Part shown: piece by piece, positions 1 to 7,541 of the stretch
How the letters are laid out: the number at the start of each line of letters is the position of its first letter
How positions within the stretch are numbered: position 1 is the stretch's first letter
The notes under the pieces: generated by a model
The model's input: only the letters and a program-made list of their open reading frames with translations
Database searches by the model: none
Told to the model about the DNA's origin: nothing
NCBI GenBank assembly: GCA_964627445.1
Contig: CAZVJF010000002.1
Span: 62,001 to 126,000, forward strand
Source: Luteibaculum sp964627445
GTDB lineage: Bacteria; Bacteroidota; Bacteroidia; Flavobacteriales_D; Luteibaculaceae
Direction: 5' to 3'
DNA: 64,000 nt
Made by a program: the position numbers and the translations under genes

Positions 1-351
1 TTTGACAGTAACGTATCTTACGCGTATGTGCCCACTGAAGACGCCACCTATGCTTATAAGAAGTACAACAAAAAACTATACGGTCCAGTAAAAAAATACA
101 AAGAAGACAAGCTTGTAGAAGAAGGCTGGATGGTAAACAACAAACGCCACTCCAACTGGCGCCAATATAATCAAGAAGGTAAAAAAACTGCAGAGGTGCA
201 GTTTACCCAAGGCAAACGCCATGGTGTATGGCGCATTTGGGATGATAACGGAGTACTGCGCTACCGCTACGAGTACCATAACGGTAAACCTACGGGACAA
301 TGGGCCATGTACAATGCTCAGGGAGATGTGGTACAAACCAAAAAACACTAA
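1..351 (+). CDS. MORN-like repeat protein, C-terminal part (partial)
   Basis: The reading frame is open from base 1, so the gene begins before the window and only about 116 C-terminal residues are seen. It contains short repeats of the form 'G.W..Y...G....' (for example around KRHSNWRQYNQEG, KRHGVWRIWDDNG and KPTGQWAMYNAQG), which are the hallmark of MORN-like proteins, called YwqK-like antitoxins in many Bacteroidota annotations. These proteins are common in the phylum and often have an N-terminal signal peptide; the N-terminus is missing here so location cannot be judged. The protein ends in a lysine-rich tail. The role is unknown and the antitoxin name should not be taken as function. Confidence 0.75.
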   Translation, partial: FDSNVSYAYVPTEDATYAYKKYNKKLYGPVKKYKEDKLVEEGWMVNNKRHSNWRQYNQEGKKTAEVQFTQGKRHGVWRIWDDNGVLRYRYEYHNGKPTGQWAMYNAQGDVVQTKKH

Positions 352-439
352 GCCATTTGTTTACGCTGGGATAACATTAGCGTGGAGATTTCTGTGCGGT
401 TAAAAATTCCGAGACCCGTATTTAACACATCCTTAAAAC

Positions 440-495
440 AAGGCCGATTAATCGATTGCAGCAACATCTAGTTTTGTAGCGGTTAAATCGGCCTT
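440..495. promoter_or_regulatory. Inverted repeat just before the response-regulator start
   Basis: A 10-bp arm AAGGCCGATT at 440-449 is matched by its exact complement AATCGGCCTT at 486-495, with a 36-nt loop. The second arm ends four bases before the ATG at 500. In RNA the hairpin would sit against the start codon and could limit translation or act as a protein-binding site. No T-run follows, so it is not a standard terminator. The function is inferred only from position. Confidence 0.4.
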
Positions 496-499
496 TGCT

Positions 500-1183
500 A
501 TGGAAGACAACGCACAAAAAGTATTGCTAGTAGATGATGAACAAGACATCATAGACATCATAAAATACAACTTAGAGAAAGAAGATTTTAAGGTAGCGTA
601 CGCCACCAATGGCAAAGATGGTATCGAAGAAGCCAAGAAATTTAAGCCCGATGTTATTCTCCTGGATGTGATGATGCCCGAGATGGACGGCATTGAAACC
701 TGCTCTGTTTTGCGCAATACGCCAGAAGTTTCGGACACGCTTATCGCTTTCCTTACAGCCCGTAGCGAAGACTACTCGCAAATTGCTGGTTTTGATGCCG
801 GGGCTGACGACTATATCTCCAAGCCCATTAAACCACGCGTTTTAATTAGCCGTGTTAAAGCCTTGTTGCGTAGATCGGGTGGAAAAGAAGAAAAAGCCGG
901 CACAACTACCGTTGGAGATCTGGAAATAGACCAAGAAAAATACTTGGTAACCAAAGCCGGCACCGAGCTGTCGCTTCCCAAAAAAGAATTTGAATTACTA
1001 GCCCTTTTATCCTCTAAGCCAGGCCGTGTTTTTACCCGAGAAATCATCCTAAACCGCGTTTGGGGTAACGAAGTGGTGGTGGGAGACCGCACCATAGACG
1101 TACACATTCGTAAATTGCGGGAGAAAATTGGTGATGAATACATCAAAACCGTAAAAGGGGTAGGATACAAAATTGAAGCCTAA
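500..1183 (+). CDS. OmpR/PhoB-family response regulator
   Basis: A 227-residue two-component response regulator that binds DNA when phosphorylated. The receiver domain (about 6-120) has the acidic pocket D12-D13, the phospho-acceptor D56 in LLDVMMP, the switch Thr86 and the conserved Lys108 in SKPI. The winged-helix DNA-binding domain (about 130-226) ends in the usual VKGVGYKIE. Length and domain order are normal for the OmpR/PhoB class. The downstream histidine kinase gene overlaps its stop by 11 bp, so the two form a cognate pair that is probably translationally coupled. The closest functional type is PhoB/RprY-like, but the signal and targets cannot be read from sequence. An inverted repeat ends just before its start codon. 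Confidence 0.93.
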   Translation: MEDNAQKVLLVDDEQDIIDIIKYNLEKEDFKVAYATNGKDGIEEAKKFKPDVILLDVMMPEMDGIETCSVLRNTPEVSDTLIAFLTARSEDYSQIAGFDAGADDYISKPIKPRVLISRVKALLRRSGGKEEKAGTTTVGDLEIDQEKYLVTKAGTELSLPKKEFELLALLSSKPGRVFTREIILNRVWGNEVVVGDRTIDVHIRKLREKIGDEYIKTVKGVGYKIEA

Positions 1184-2234
1184 ACTAATATCGTACGACA
1201 GCAGCCCCAGGTCTGTTGCCAGCAAATGCGCGCTACTCGTAACCGCGTTTTTGTTGCTACTGGGCACGCCCATACTTTGGCTATCGGGTGCTCAGTTTCA
1301 TTGGAGTTTACTGCTGGTTCCCATTATAGTGTTTGGGGCCACGTTTGCCATTGTTATCTTTTTCATTCAGCAGTTTATAATGGCCAAAATCCGGCTCATT
1401 TATAAAACCATTCGCAGCCTAAAGAAAGAGAGCAACGACCTCAACGTAAGTTTTTCCAAGGACCTATTAAAAACGGTAAACCGAGAGGTTATCGACTGGG
1501 CCGATGACAAACGCAAGGAAATAGAGGTACTCAAGGAAAAAGAAAATTTTAGACGCGAGTTTATTGGTAACCTAGCCCACGAAATCAAAACGCCCATATT
1601 CGCCATTCAAGGGTATATCCTTACGCTACTGGAGGGCGGTATGAACGACCCCCGTATCAATAAAAAATTCCTGGATAAAGCTTCGCGCTCCGTAGATCGT
1701 ATGACGGCCATGATAGAAGACCTGGATTCCATTTCACAGTTGGAATCGGGTCAGCTCCAACTCCACATGGAAGACTTTGATATCGTAGCCCTTTCGCAAG
1801 ACATTATGGATGCGTTAGAAATGCGCGCTAAGGAACACAACGTTACCCTAAAATTCAACAAGAAGTACGATAAGCCCATTATTGTACATGCCGACCCCAA
1901 CCGTATAAGCCAGGTTATTAGCAACCTTTTGGTGAACTCCATTAACTACGCTAAAACCGAGGAAGGTGAGACTGAGATTCGCTTTTTTGACATTGACGAA
2001 GACGTTCTGGTAGAAGTAGCTGATAACGGAATTGGTATCGACCGGCAAGATATTCCCCGAATATTTGAGCGCTTTTTTAGGGTGGATAAGCACCGCTCGC
2101 GCCACACCGGTGGTAGTGGTTTGGGACTATCCATTTGCAAGCACATTATCAATGCACACGGCTACACCATGGATGTGCGCTCTACCAAAGGCATTGGCAC
2201 CACCTTCCTTTTCCCGCTTAAAAAGGTAGGATAA
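1173..2234 (+). CDS. Membrane sensor histidine kinase (PhoR-like)
   Basis: A 353-residue sensor kinase that should phosphorylate the regulator encoded just upstream. Two membrane segments (about 19-39 and 44-66) leave almost no periplasmic loop, so sensing is probably in the membrane or cytoplasm. The HisKA domain carries the phospho-acceptor His136 in NLAHEIKTP. The ATPase domain shows the N box (NLLVNSINYA), G1 (DNGIGI), F box (FERFFRVDK) and G2 (GGSGLGLSI). The start used is TTG at 1173, inside the end of the regulator gene; the next in-frame ATG would remove both membrane segments, so the TTG start is preferred. The architecture matches short PhoR-type kinases of Bacteroidota. The stimulus is unknown. 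Confidence 0.9.
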   Translation: MKPKLISYDSSPRSVASKCALLVTAFLLLLGTPILWLSGAQFHWSLLLVPIIVFGATFAIVIFFIQQFIMAKIRLIYKTIRSLKKESNDLNVSFSKDLLKTVNREVIDWADDKRKEIEVLKEKENFRREFIGNLAHEIKTPIFAIQGYILTLLEGGMNDPRINKKFLDKASRSVDRMTAMIEDLDSISQLESGQLQLHMEDFDIVALSQDIMDALEMRAKEHNVTLKFNKKYDKPIIVHADPNRISQVISNLLVNSINYAKTEEGETEIRFFDIDEDVLVEVADNGIGIDRQDIPRIFERFFRVDKHRSRHTGGSGLGLSICKHIINAHGYTMDVRSTKGIGTTFLFPLKKVG

Positions 2235-2265
2235 ACAATAGCCCTGCTCACCGCGTTTTCTGTGT

Positions 2266-2718
2266 GTGAGATTTAGAGAAACCGTAATAGAACGCGATGA
2301 TATTCCCAACGAATGGATAACTGAGTTGGGTGGCAAATATTCTTTTTGGGAAAACCTAAAAATGGGCGGCACCGGCTCGCCTCCCTTGCAGTTTTTAAAT
2401 ACCAATTGGCCTCCGCTGTGCAAGGCGGGACTGCAAAATAGCTCAGAAAGCATCCCATTTATCTTTCAGCGCCTGAAACACGGGTTGGTTTTTCGTGCCA
2501 ACTGGCGTACCAAAACCTACTGGGGTAGTGTTGCTTTTCACGATATCTCTGGCATTGTAGAAGAAATGCTTCCCGATAGGCGATACAAATACAGCCTGTT
2601 ATTTCAGAATTACCGCGTAAGTTTTGTTCTAAAGCGCGACCGCGTAGCCTCCTGGAAGCGTTTTGTTTTTGCGTGTAACCTGGCTATAACATCCTACAAA
2701 ACACGTAAGGCCTCGTAA
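2266..2718 (+). CDS. Hypothetical protein, 150 residues
   Basis: Not recognised. The frame starts at GTG 2266, 31 bases after the kinase stop, and could belong to the same transcript. The protein is soluble, without signal peptide or membrane helix, and rich in Trp, Phe, Arg and Lys. The C-terminal half has an alternating pattern suggesting beta strands (for example GLVFRANW, YWGSVAFHD). The last 25 bases overlap the end of the convergent glycosyltransferase gene. No strong ribosome-binding site is visible. The length of the open frame, its same-strand position after the kinase and its protein-like composition favour a real gene, but the function is open. Confidence 0.6.
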   Translation: MRFRETVIERDDIPNEWITELGGKYSFWENLKMGGTGSPPLQFLNTNWPPLCKAGLQNSSESIPFIFQRLKHGLVFRANWRTKTYWGSVAFHDISGIVEEMLPDRRYKYSLLFQNYRVSFVLKRDRVASWKRFVFACNLAITSYKTRKAS

Positions 2719-3671
2719 AGTTGAGCCTTTTGCTGCGTAAACGTGTTATCTTCTATAACCCGCCACCTGGTGTCATTCCCATGTTGTTTCGCTAGAAATC
2801 GCTGTTCTTGCTGCCCCGGTGTCGGAAATAAAATAGCGGGCTTCTCCAAAACCTTTAAATCCATGAGGGTGCTGTACCCACAGTTGCTTACTACACAACC
2901 CGCACGGTTCATTAGCGTATTCATTTCCACCCAAGTGGGCAGTTGAATCAGGCGAGAGTCATCTATCTCTGTGGGCTCGGTGTGCACGATAATCCAGTCG
3001 TCCAAACCTGCAGAAAAAGCTTCGTAGAGCATTTGCGTCATGCGCTTACTGTGCGATGGCGGGCCACTAGCAATGCCCAGCACCAAATTGTCCGCTACCC
3101 CCTCTAGTTTTTGATATTGACTCAGGTGGCCTATGTACTTTACTTTATCCCCAAAGCGGTTTATTCCCAATCGCCCGCTAAGGGACAAGGCTTCATCATC
3201 GGGCACCCAAATTTCCTGGAAGTTTTTTAACCTGCGCTGATACCACCGTCCTCCAAAAAAATGCTGCCAGCGGGTAAAGGGATTGAGTTGGTGAGTAAGC
3301 AAAACCGATTTCAACCCAGGATGGTAACACCCCAGACGACTGTCTGAAATAATGAGCGAGACCTCATTTTGTTGAACATACTCCGCTATTACTTTCTGCT
3401 CCTGCTGCAGCAAACCCGAGTTTTCTGTAAAATGCTGCAATAAACGCGGTACCAGCATGCGACCCTTGGCATAATCGATATTGTAACTTGGCAAGTCTAA
3501 AAATTGGGCTTGAGGAAAAAGACCCTGTAGGTACCTTAACGCATGCCCATCGGAGGCTATGGAAACGTCCATACCATCCAACATACACTGCTGTATCAAT
3601 GGAACACAACGCGTTGCATGGCCCAAGCCCCAATTTAAAACAGCAAACAACACCCTGCGTTTTCCCTCCAT
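2694..3671 (-). CDS. Glycosyltransferase, GT28-like / PF13528 type
   Basis: A 325-residue protein starting MEGKRRVLFAVLNWGLGHATR. The N-terminal GxGHATR pattern is typical of nucleotide-sugar glycosyltransferases related to MurG and to the MJ1255-like family. The C-terminal half has the donor-binding pattern (ASGPPSHSKR, then VVSNCGYSTLMDLKVLEKPAILFPTPGQQEQRFLA), where a nucleotide-sugar diphosphate would sit. The open frame extends about 102 codons upstream, but that extension runs antisense over the start of trmB and has no glycosyltransferase features, so ATG 3671 is chosen. It is divergent from trmB with 36 bases between start codons. The acceptor is unknown; related Bacteroidota proteins are annotated only as 'glycosyltransferase family protein'. 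Confidence 0.85.
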   Translation of the reverse strand: MEGKRRVLFAVLNWGLGHATRCVPLIQQCMLDGMDVSIASDGHALRYLQGLFPQAQFLDLPSYNIDYAKGRMLVPRLLQHFTENSGLLQQEQKVIAEYVQQNEVSLIISDSRLGCYHPGLKSVLLTHQLNPFTRWQHFFGGRWYQRRLKNFQEIWVPDDEALSLSGRLGINRFGDKVKYIGHLSQYQKLEGVADNLVLGIASGPPSHSKRMTQMLYEAFSAGLDDWIIVHTEPTEIDDSRLIQLPTWVEMNTLMNRAGCVVSNCGYSTLMDLKVLEKPAILFPTPGQQEQRFLAKQHGNDTRWRVIEDNTFTQQKAQLYEALRVL

Positions 3672-3685
3672 TACCGGCTTTCCTG

Positions 3686-3693
3686 TAGTTTTG
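3686..3693 (+). promoter_or_regulatory. Possible -7 promoter box for trmB
   Basis: TAGTTTTG matches the Bacteroidota -7 consensus TAnnTTTG and lies 14 bases before the trmB ATG, in the 36-base gap between divergent genes. No clear -33 TTG is seen at the usual distance, so support is modest. Confidence 0.35.
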
Positions 3694-3707
3694 CGCAAAA
3701 TATTGGA

Positions 3708-4382
3708 ATGGGTAAGCGAAAACAAGCGCAGTTCGCAGAAAACAAAACTTTTCCGCACGTTATAGAACCCGCATACCAGGATATTCTGGATAAGAAGCAC
3801 AAACTCTACGGGAAATGGGGCACCCAGTTTTTTGATAAAAACCAGCCCTTGGTGTTGGAACTGGGTTGTGGTAAAGGAGAATACGCAGTAGGATTGGGTA
3901 GGGCCTATCCCAACAAAAACTTCTTGGGCATCGACATTAAGGGCAACCGCATTTGGCGTGGTGCAAAAACGGTACATGAAGAAGGATTAAAAAATGTTGG
4001 CTTTTTGCGCTCGCGTGTCGATTTTGTAGACCGCTTTTTTGCCCCCCACGAGGTCTCGGAAATCTGGCTCACTTTTTCCGATCCCCAGCCCAAGAAACCC
4101 AGCAAGCGCTTAAGTTCCGACCGTTACTTAGCGTATTACAAGGAGTTTTTAAAACCAGGCGGACTCATCCACCTAAAAACAGACAACCGCTTGCTGTTCA
4201 ATTCCACCCTGCAACAAGTAAAAAAACACCAGGCTACCCTTCATTTCCACTCCTACGACATTTATGGTCAGTGGGATAGCATACCCGATGAAACCAAACC
4301 CCTATTGGAAATAGAAACCTACTACGAACAGTTGTTTAAGTCTAAAGGCTTTCGTATCAATTACCTATGCTTTAGCTTGTAA
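3708..4382 (+). CDS. trmB: tRNA (guanine(46)-N7)-methyltransferase TrmB
   Basis: A 224-residue SAM-dependent enzyme that methylates N7 of G46 in the variable loop of tRNAs. The SAM-binding motif VLELGCGKGEYAVGLG (about 49-64) and the following NFLGIDIKG are clear. The catalytic/tRNA-binding segment IWLTFSDPQPKKPSKRL carries the family's conserved D-P-x-x-K-x-x-H-like pattern, with Ser-Lys-Arg where many homologues have His-x-Lys-Arg. The C-terminus ends INYLCFSL as is usual in the phylum. The next gene begins 3 bases after the stop, so co-transcription is likely. Confidence 0.95.
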   Translation: MGKRKQAQFAENKTFPHVIEPAYQDILDKKHKLYGKWGTQFFDKNQPLVLELGCGKGEYAVGLGRAYPNKNFLGIDIKGNRIWRGAKTVHEEGLKNVGFLRSRVDFVDRFFAPHEVSEIWLTFSDPQPKKPSKRLSSDRYLAYYKEFLKPGGLIHLKTDNRLLFNSTLQQVKKHQATLHFHSYDIYGQWDSIPDETKPLLEIETYYEQLFKSKGFRINYLCFSL

Positions 4383-4385
4383 GCC

Positions 4386-4712
4386 ATGCCCACCAACGAA
4401 ACCTACGAGAAAATCTACGCTGTAGTACGCCAAATACCCCACGGGCGCGTGTGTACTTATGGAGACATTGCAGAAAGCATGGGCACCAAAGGAGGCGCCC
4501 GTATGGTAGGATGGGCCATGAATGCATCACATGGGGCCAAAAACCCGGTTCCGGCACACCGCGTGGTAAACCGCAACGGCATGCTTTCGGGTAAACATCA
4601 TTTTGCTACCCCAACCGCTATGCAAGAACAACTTGAGGCAGAAGGGGTTAAGGTTGAAAACGACTGCGTAACCGACTTTGAAACGCTGCGCTGGCGACCT
4701 ACAAACGCCTGA
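4386..4712 (+). CDS. Alkyltransferase-like protein (ATL, MGMT family)
   Basis: A 108-residue protein with the C-terminal domain of O6-alkylguanine-DNA alkyltransferase: RQIPHGRVCTYGDIA (about 16-29) and the helix-turn-helix arginine segment GGARMVGWAMNAS. The active-site motif is PAHRVV (56-61): Ala57 replaces the alkyl-accepting Cys of PCHRV. Proteins with this change are alkyltransferase-like proteins, which bind O6-alkylguanine lesions without repairing them and hand them to nucleotide excision repair. TTHA1564 of Thermus is a known Ala-type example; E. coli YbaZ and S. pombe Atl1 have Trp. It follows trmB by 3 bases. The start is ATG 4386. Confidence 0.9.
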   Translation: MPTNETYEKIYAVVRQIPHGRVCTYGDIAESMGTKGGARMVGWAMNASHGAKNPVPAHRVVNRNGMLSGKHHFATPTAMQEQLEAEGVKVENDCVTDFETLRWRPTNA

Positions 4713-4733
4713 CAAACCAACCGTTACAAATTG

Positions 4734-4741
4734 TACCTTTG
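4734..4741 (+). promoter_or_regulatory. -7 promoter box of the mrp operon
   Basis: TACCTTTG is an exact match to the TAnnTTTG -7 element of Bacteroidota. It lies 11 bases before the mrp ATG at 4753, giving a predicted leader of only a few nucleotides. The -33 element is not obvious. Confidence 0.5.
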
Positions 4742-4752
4742 CACTCCAATTT

Positions 4753-5865
4753 ATGAGCACATCTATTACCAAGACCGATATTGAAAAGGCGCTAAGCCAT
4801 GTACGCGAGCCAGACCTCAACAAAGACATTGTTTCTTTAGGCTTGGTGAAATACCTTTCCTTAGAAGGAAACAAAGTACATTTTCAGCTAGCCGTGCACA
4901 ATCCTGCCATGCACAACAAACGCAGAATGCAGGAAGCTTGCCGTTTTAACATAGAACAGCATTGCAGCAAAGAGTTGGAGGTAAGCGTGGACATTGTTCC
5001 GCTAAAGGACACCACCGACCCAGAACTGCGCAAAATTCTACCCGGAGTTAAAAACATTATTGCTGTAGCCTCGGGTAAAGGTGGTGTTGGAAAATCTACG
5101 GTTGCCGTTAATTTGGCTTGTGGATTGGCAAAATTGGGGTATTCGGTAGGATTTGTAGATGCGGATATTTACGGTCCATCGGCTCCGGTCATGTTCGACT
5201 TACGCGATGCCAAGCCCACGGCTATGGAAATAGACGGTCAGTCTAAGATAAAGCCCCTCGAGCAGTACGGGGTAAAAATACTTTCCATTGGCTTTTTTGC
5301 AGAGGCCAACCAAGCTGTGGTTTGGAGAGGCCCCATGGCGACCCGTGCCCTCAACCAAATGTTTAGCGATGCCCATTGGGGACCTTTAGATGTAGTTATT
5401 GTAGATCTTCCACCTGGAACCGGAGACATACACCTATCATTGGTGCAAGCAGTTCCTGTTACCGGTGCTGTAGTAGTTTCTACTCCGCAAGAAGTAGCAC
5501 TGGCCGATGCCCGCAAGGGTGTGGAAATGTTTAAGCTTCCGCAAATTAACGTGCCTGTATTGGGTATTGTAGAGAACATGGCTTGGTTTACACCCGAAGA
5601 ACTTCCAGACAACAAGTATTACATTTTTGGAAAAGAGGGTGCCAAACACTTAGCACAGCAACTCAACGTTGATTTGTTGGCGCAAATACCATTGGTGCAA
5701 AGCGTACGTGAGGCAGGCGATGTAGGCCGACCCGCTGTGTTGCAAGAAGGCACCGTAAGTGCACAAGCTTTTGAGAAACTGGTGGTAAACACCCTCAATA
5801 GCATAGACAAAAGAAATAACGAACTTCAACCGACTCAGAAGGTTGAAGTCAGTCATAAAGGGTAA
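4753..5865 (+). CDS. mrp: Mrp/ApbC-type iron-sulfur carrier ATPase
   Basis: A 370-residue P-loop ATPase of the Mrp/NBP35 family, which carries or inserts iron-sulfur clusters in the cytosol. Residues 5-85 form an N-terminal MIP18/DUF59 domain. The deviant Walker A GKGGVGKST is at 108-116, and VDADIYGPSAP and VIVDLPPGTGD follow. Most Mrp proteins have a C-terminal CxxC used to bridge a cluster; at the matching place (after VENMAWF) this one reads TPEELPDNKYYIFG with no cysteine. The open frame extends upstream into the ATL gene, but ATG 4753 follows a promoter box and begins the conserved region. The stop shares one base with the NifU-like gene, so they are coupled. Confidence 0.92.
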   Translation: MSTSITKTDIEKALSHVREPDLNKDIVSLGLVKYLSLEGNKVHFQLAVHNPAMHNKRRMQEACRFNIEQHCSKELEVSVDIVPLKDTTDPELRKILPGVKNIIAVASGKGGVGKSTVAVNLACGLAKLGYSVGFVDADIYGPSAPVMFDLRDAKPTAMEIDGQSKIKPLEQYGVKILSIGFFAEANQAVVWRGPMATRALNQMFSDAHWGPLDVVIVDLPPGTGDIHLSLVQAVPVTGAVVVSTPQEVALADARKGVEMFKLPQINVPVLGIVENMAWFTPEELPDNKYYIFGKEGAKHLAQQLNVDLLAQIPLVQSVREAGDVGRPAVLQEGTVSAQAFEKLVVNTLNSIDKRNNELQPTQKVEVSHKG

Positions 5866-6128
5866 TGAGTACAGAAACATCCATAACAGACCGTATCAAC
5901 GAGGCCCTCGTGCAGATACGCCCGTTTTTAGAAGCCGATGGTGGTGACGTTACTTTAGAGGAAGTAACCCAAGACGGTGTGGCCAAAGTAAAACTGCATG
6001 GTGCGTGCAGTAGCTGCTCCATGAGCTCCATGACCATGAAAGCAGGTATCGAAGAATCGATTAAAAAGGCGGTACCCGAAATAAAAGCGGTTGTTGCGGT
6101 AAACAACGAGATTGAATCCATTAACTAG
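5865..6128 (+). CDS. NifU-like C-terminal domain iron-sulfur scaffold
   Basis: An 87-residue protein made only of the NifU C-terminal (Nfu) domain, which holds a labile [4Fe-4S] cluster between two subunits and passes it to target proteins. The cluster-binding C48-x-x-C51 lies in HGACSSCSMSS. The ADGGDV motif near residue 25 is typical. Its ATG overlaps the mrp stop (TAATG), so both are translated from one message. With Mrp, ferredoxin and ferredoxin reductase it forms an iron-sulfur delivery and redox operon separate from the suf operon at 45297. Confidence 0.93.
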   Translation: MSTETSITDRINEALVQIRPFLEADGGDVTLEEVTQDGVAKVKLHGACSSCSMSSMTMKAGIEESIKKAVPEIKAVVAVNNEIESIN

Positions 6129-6148
6129 ACTTTTTAGCATCATCTCAC

Positions 6149-7153
6149 ATGATTGAAACCGATATTTTAATTGTTGGAGCTGGTCCTTGCGGCCTTTTTA
6201 CTGTTTTTGAAGCTGGACTCCTTAAGTTAAAATGCCATTTGGTGGACTCCCTGGCCCAGCCTGGCGGTCAGCTCACCGAGATTTATCCCAAAAAGCCTAT
6301 CTACGACATACCCGGTTTTCCTTCAGTGCTGGCGGGTGAACTCGTAGAAGAGCTTATGGAACAAGCACGCCCTTTTAAACCTGGGTTTACCCTTGGGGAG
6401 CGTGCCGAAAAAGTGGAGAAAACCGAAGACGGTAAGTTTATCTTAACAACGAATAAAGGTACCCAACACAAAGCACCAGTAATTGCTATTGCGGGTGGAT
6501 TGGGCTGTTTTGAGCCCAGAAAACCACCTATCGACAACATTACAGACTACGAGGATAAAGGTGTAGAGTACATTATCAAAGACCCCGATTTTTATCGCGG
6601 TAAGCGGGTGGTTATTGCCGGTGGAGGCGATTCTGCTTTAGATTGGACCATCTATTTAGCCAACGTGGCCAGCGAGGTTTCTTTGGTGCACCGAAGAAGC
6701 TCATTCCGAGGACACTTAGACTCGGTCCAGAAGGTAATGGACATGTCGGAAAGCGGCAAAATAAACCTCATTACCAATGCAGAAGTTACCGGGTTGGCGG
6801 GTAATGACAAGCTGGAAGAGGTGACCATTAACAAGCAAGACCACGGAGAAATTGTAAAGAAAGCCGACCACTTTGTGCCTCTATTTGGTTTGTCTCCCAA
6901 ACTGGGACCATTGGCCGAATGGGGGCTAAACATTAGCAAAAACTCTATAGAAGTAGATACGTTTGACTACAGCACCAACGTAGACGGAATTTACGCTATT
7001 GGAGATATCAACACCTATCCCGGCAAACTGAAACTAATTTTATGCGGTTTCCACGAGGCTACGTTGATGGTTCAAAGTGCTTTTAAACGCATTTACCCCG
7101 ATAAAAACCTAGTTTTGAAATACACCACGGTTAATGGTGTAAAAGGATTTTAA
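6149..7153 (+). CDS. Ferredoxin--NADP+ reductase, thioredoxin-reductase type
   Basis: A 334-residue flavoprotein. The FAD-binding GxGxxG is at 10-15 (VGAGPCGLF), and the NAD(P)-binding motif is GGGDSALDW around 158-166. There is no redox-active CxxC between the domains, which excludes thioredoxin reductase and fits the homodimeric YumC-like ferredoxin-NADP reductases of Firmicutes, Chlorobi and Bacteroidota. The C-terminal FAD motif IYAIGDINTYPGKLKLILCGFHEA is intact. A [2Fe-2S] ferredoxin gene starts 24 bases downstream and is the obvious redox partner. Confidence 0.9.
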   Translation: MIETDILIVGAGPCGLFTVFEAGLLKLKCHLVDSLAQPGGQLTEIYPKKPIYDIPGFPSVLAGELVEELMEQARPFKPGFTLGERAEKVEKTEDGKFILTTNKGTQHKAPVIAIAGGLGCFEPRKPPIDNITDYEDKGVEYIIKDPDFYRGKRVVIAGGGDSALDWTIYLANVASEVSLVHRRSSFRGHLDSVQKVMDMSESGKINLITNAEVTGLAGNDKLEEVTINKQDHGEIVKKADHFVPLFGLSPKLGPLAEWGLNISKNSIEVDTFDYSTNVDGIYAIGDINTYPGKLKLILCGFHEATLMVQSAFKRIYPDKNLVLKYTTVNGVKGF

Positions 7154-7177
7154 TTCACCTCACATTCCCCCTAGCAC

Positions 7178-7504
7178 ATGAGCCTGGTAAAAATTACCGT
7201 AATAGACCGCCAAGGTACCCAACACGAGTTTGAAGCTCCTACCGATATGGACTTAAACTTGATGGAGCTATGTAAAGCCAATGAACTGCCAGTAAAAGGC
7301 ACTTGTGGTGGAATGGCGTTGTGTGCTTCATGCCAATGCTACCTGGTATCCGAAACAGAACTCCCCGAGCAATCTGACGATGAATTGGACATGCTAGACC
7401 AAGCCCTGTACGTAAAAGACAACAGTCGCTTGGGCTGCCAGATACACATTACCGAGGACTTAGATGGTCTGGTAGTGGAGTTGGCTCCTGATGAAGAGGA
7501 TTAA
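7178..7504 (+). CDS. [2Fe-2S] ferredoxin, adrenodoxin type
   Basis: A 108-residue ferredoxin. The cluster ligands follow the adrenodoxin/Isc Fdx spacing C43-x5-C49-x2-C52 ... C87, within GTCGGMALCASCQC and RLGCQI. Such ferredoxins give electrons to iron-sulfur cluster assembly or to P450-like enzymes. Here the adjacent reductase and the Mrp/NifU genes favour a role in cluster biogenesis. The protein is acidic at the C-terminus (APDEED). Two extra cysteines (C32, C54) are not expected ligands. Confidence 0.93.
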   Translation: MSLVKITVIDRQGTQHEFEAPTDMDLNLMELCKANELPVKGTCGGMALCASCQCYLVSETELPEQSDDELDMLDQALYVKDNSRLGCQIHITEDLDGLVVELAPDEED

Positions 7505-7541
7505 CACGAACCCCACTCCTAAGAAATTGTTTTAAGTGCGT

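Noticed and set aside
1..351. Functional YwqK-like antitoxin of a toxin pair
   Set aside because: The name comes from a broad MORN-like family; no toxin gene is visible and the gene is incomplete.
3672..3977. N-terminal extension of the glycosyltransferase frame
   Set aside because: It is antisense to the start of trmB, has no glycosyltransferase features, and a good ATG starts the conserved region at 3671.
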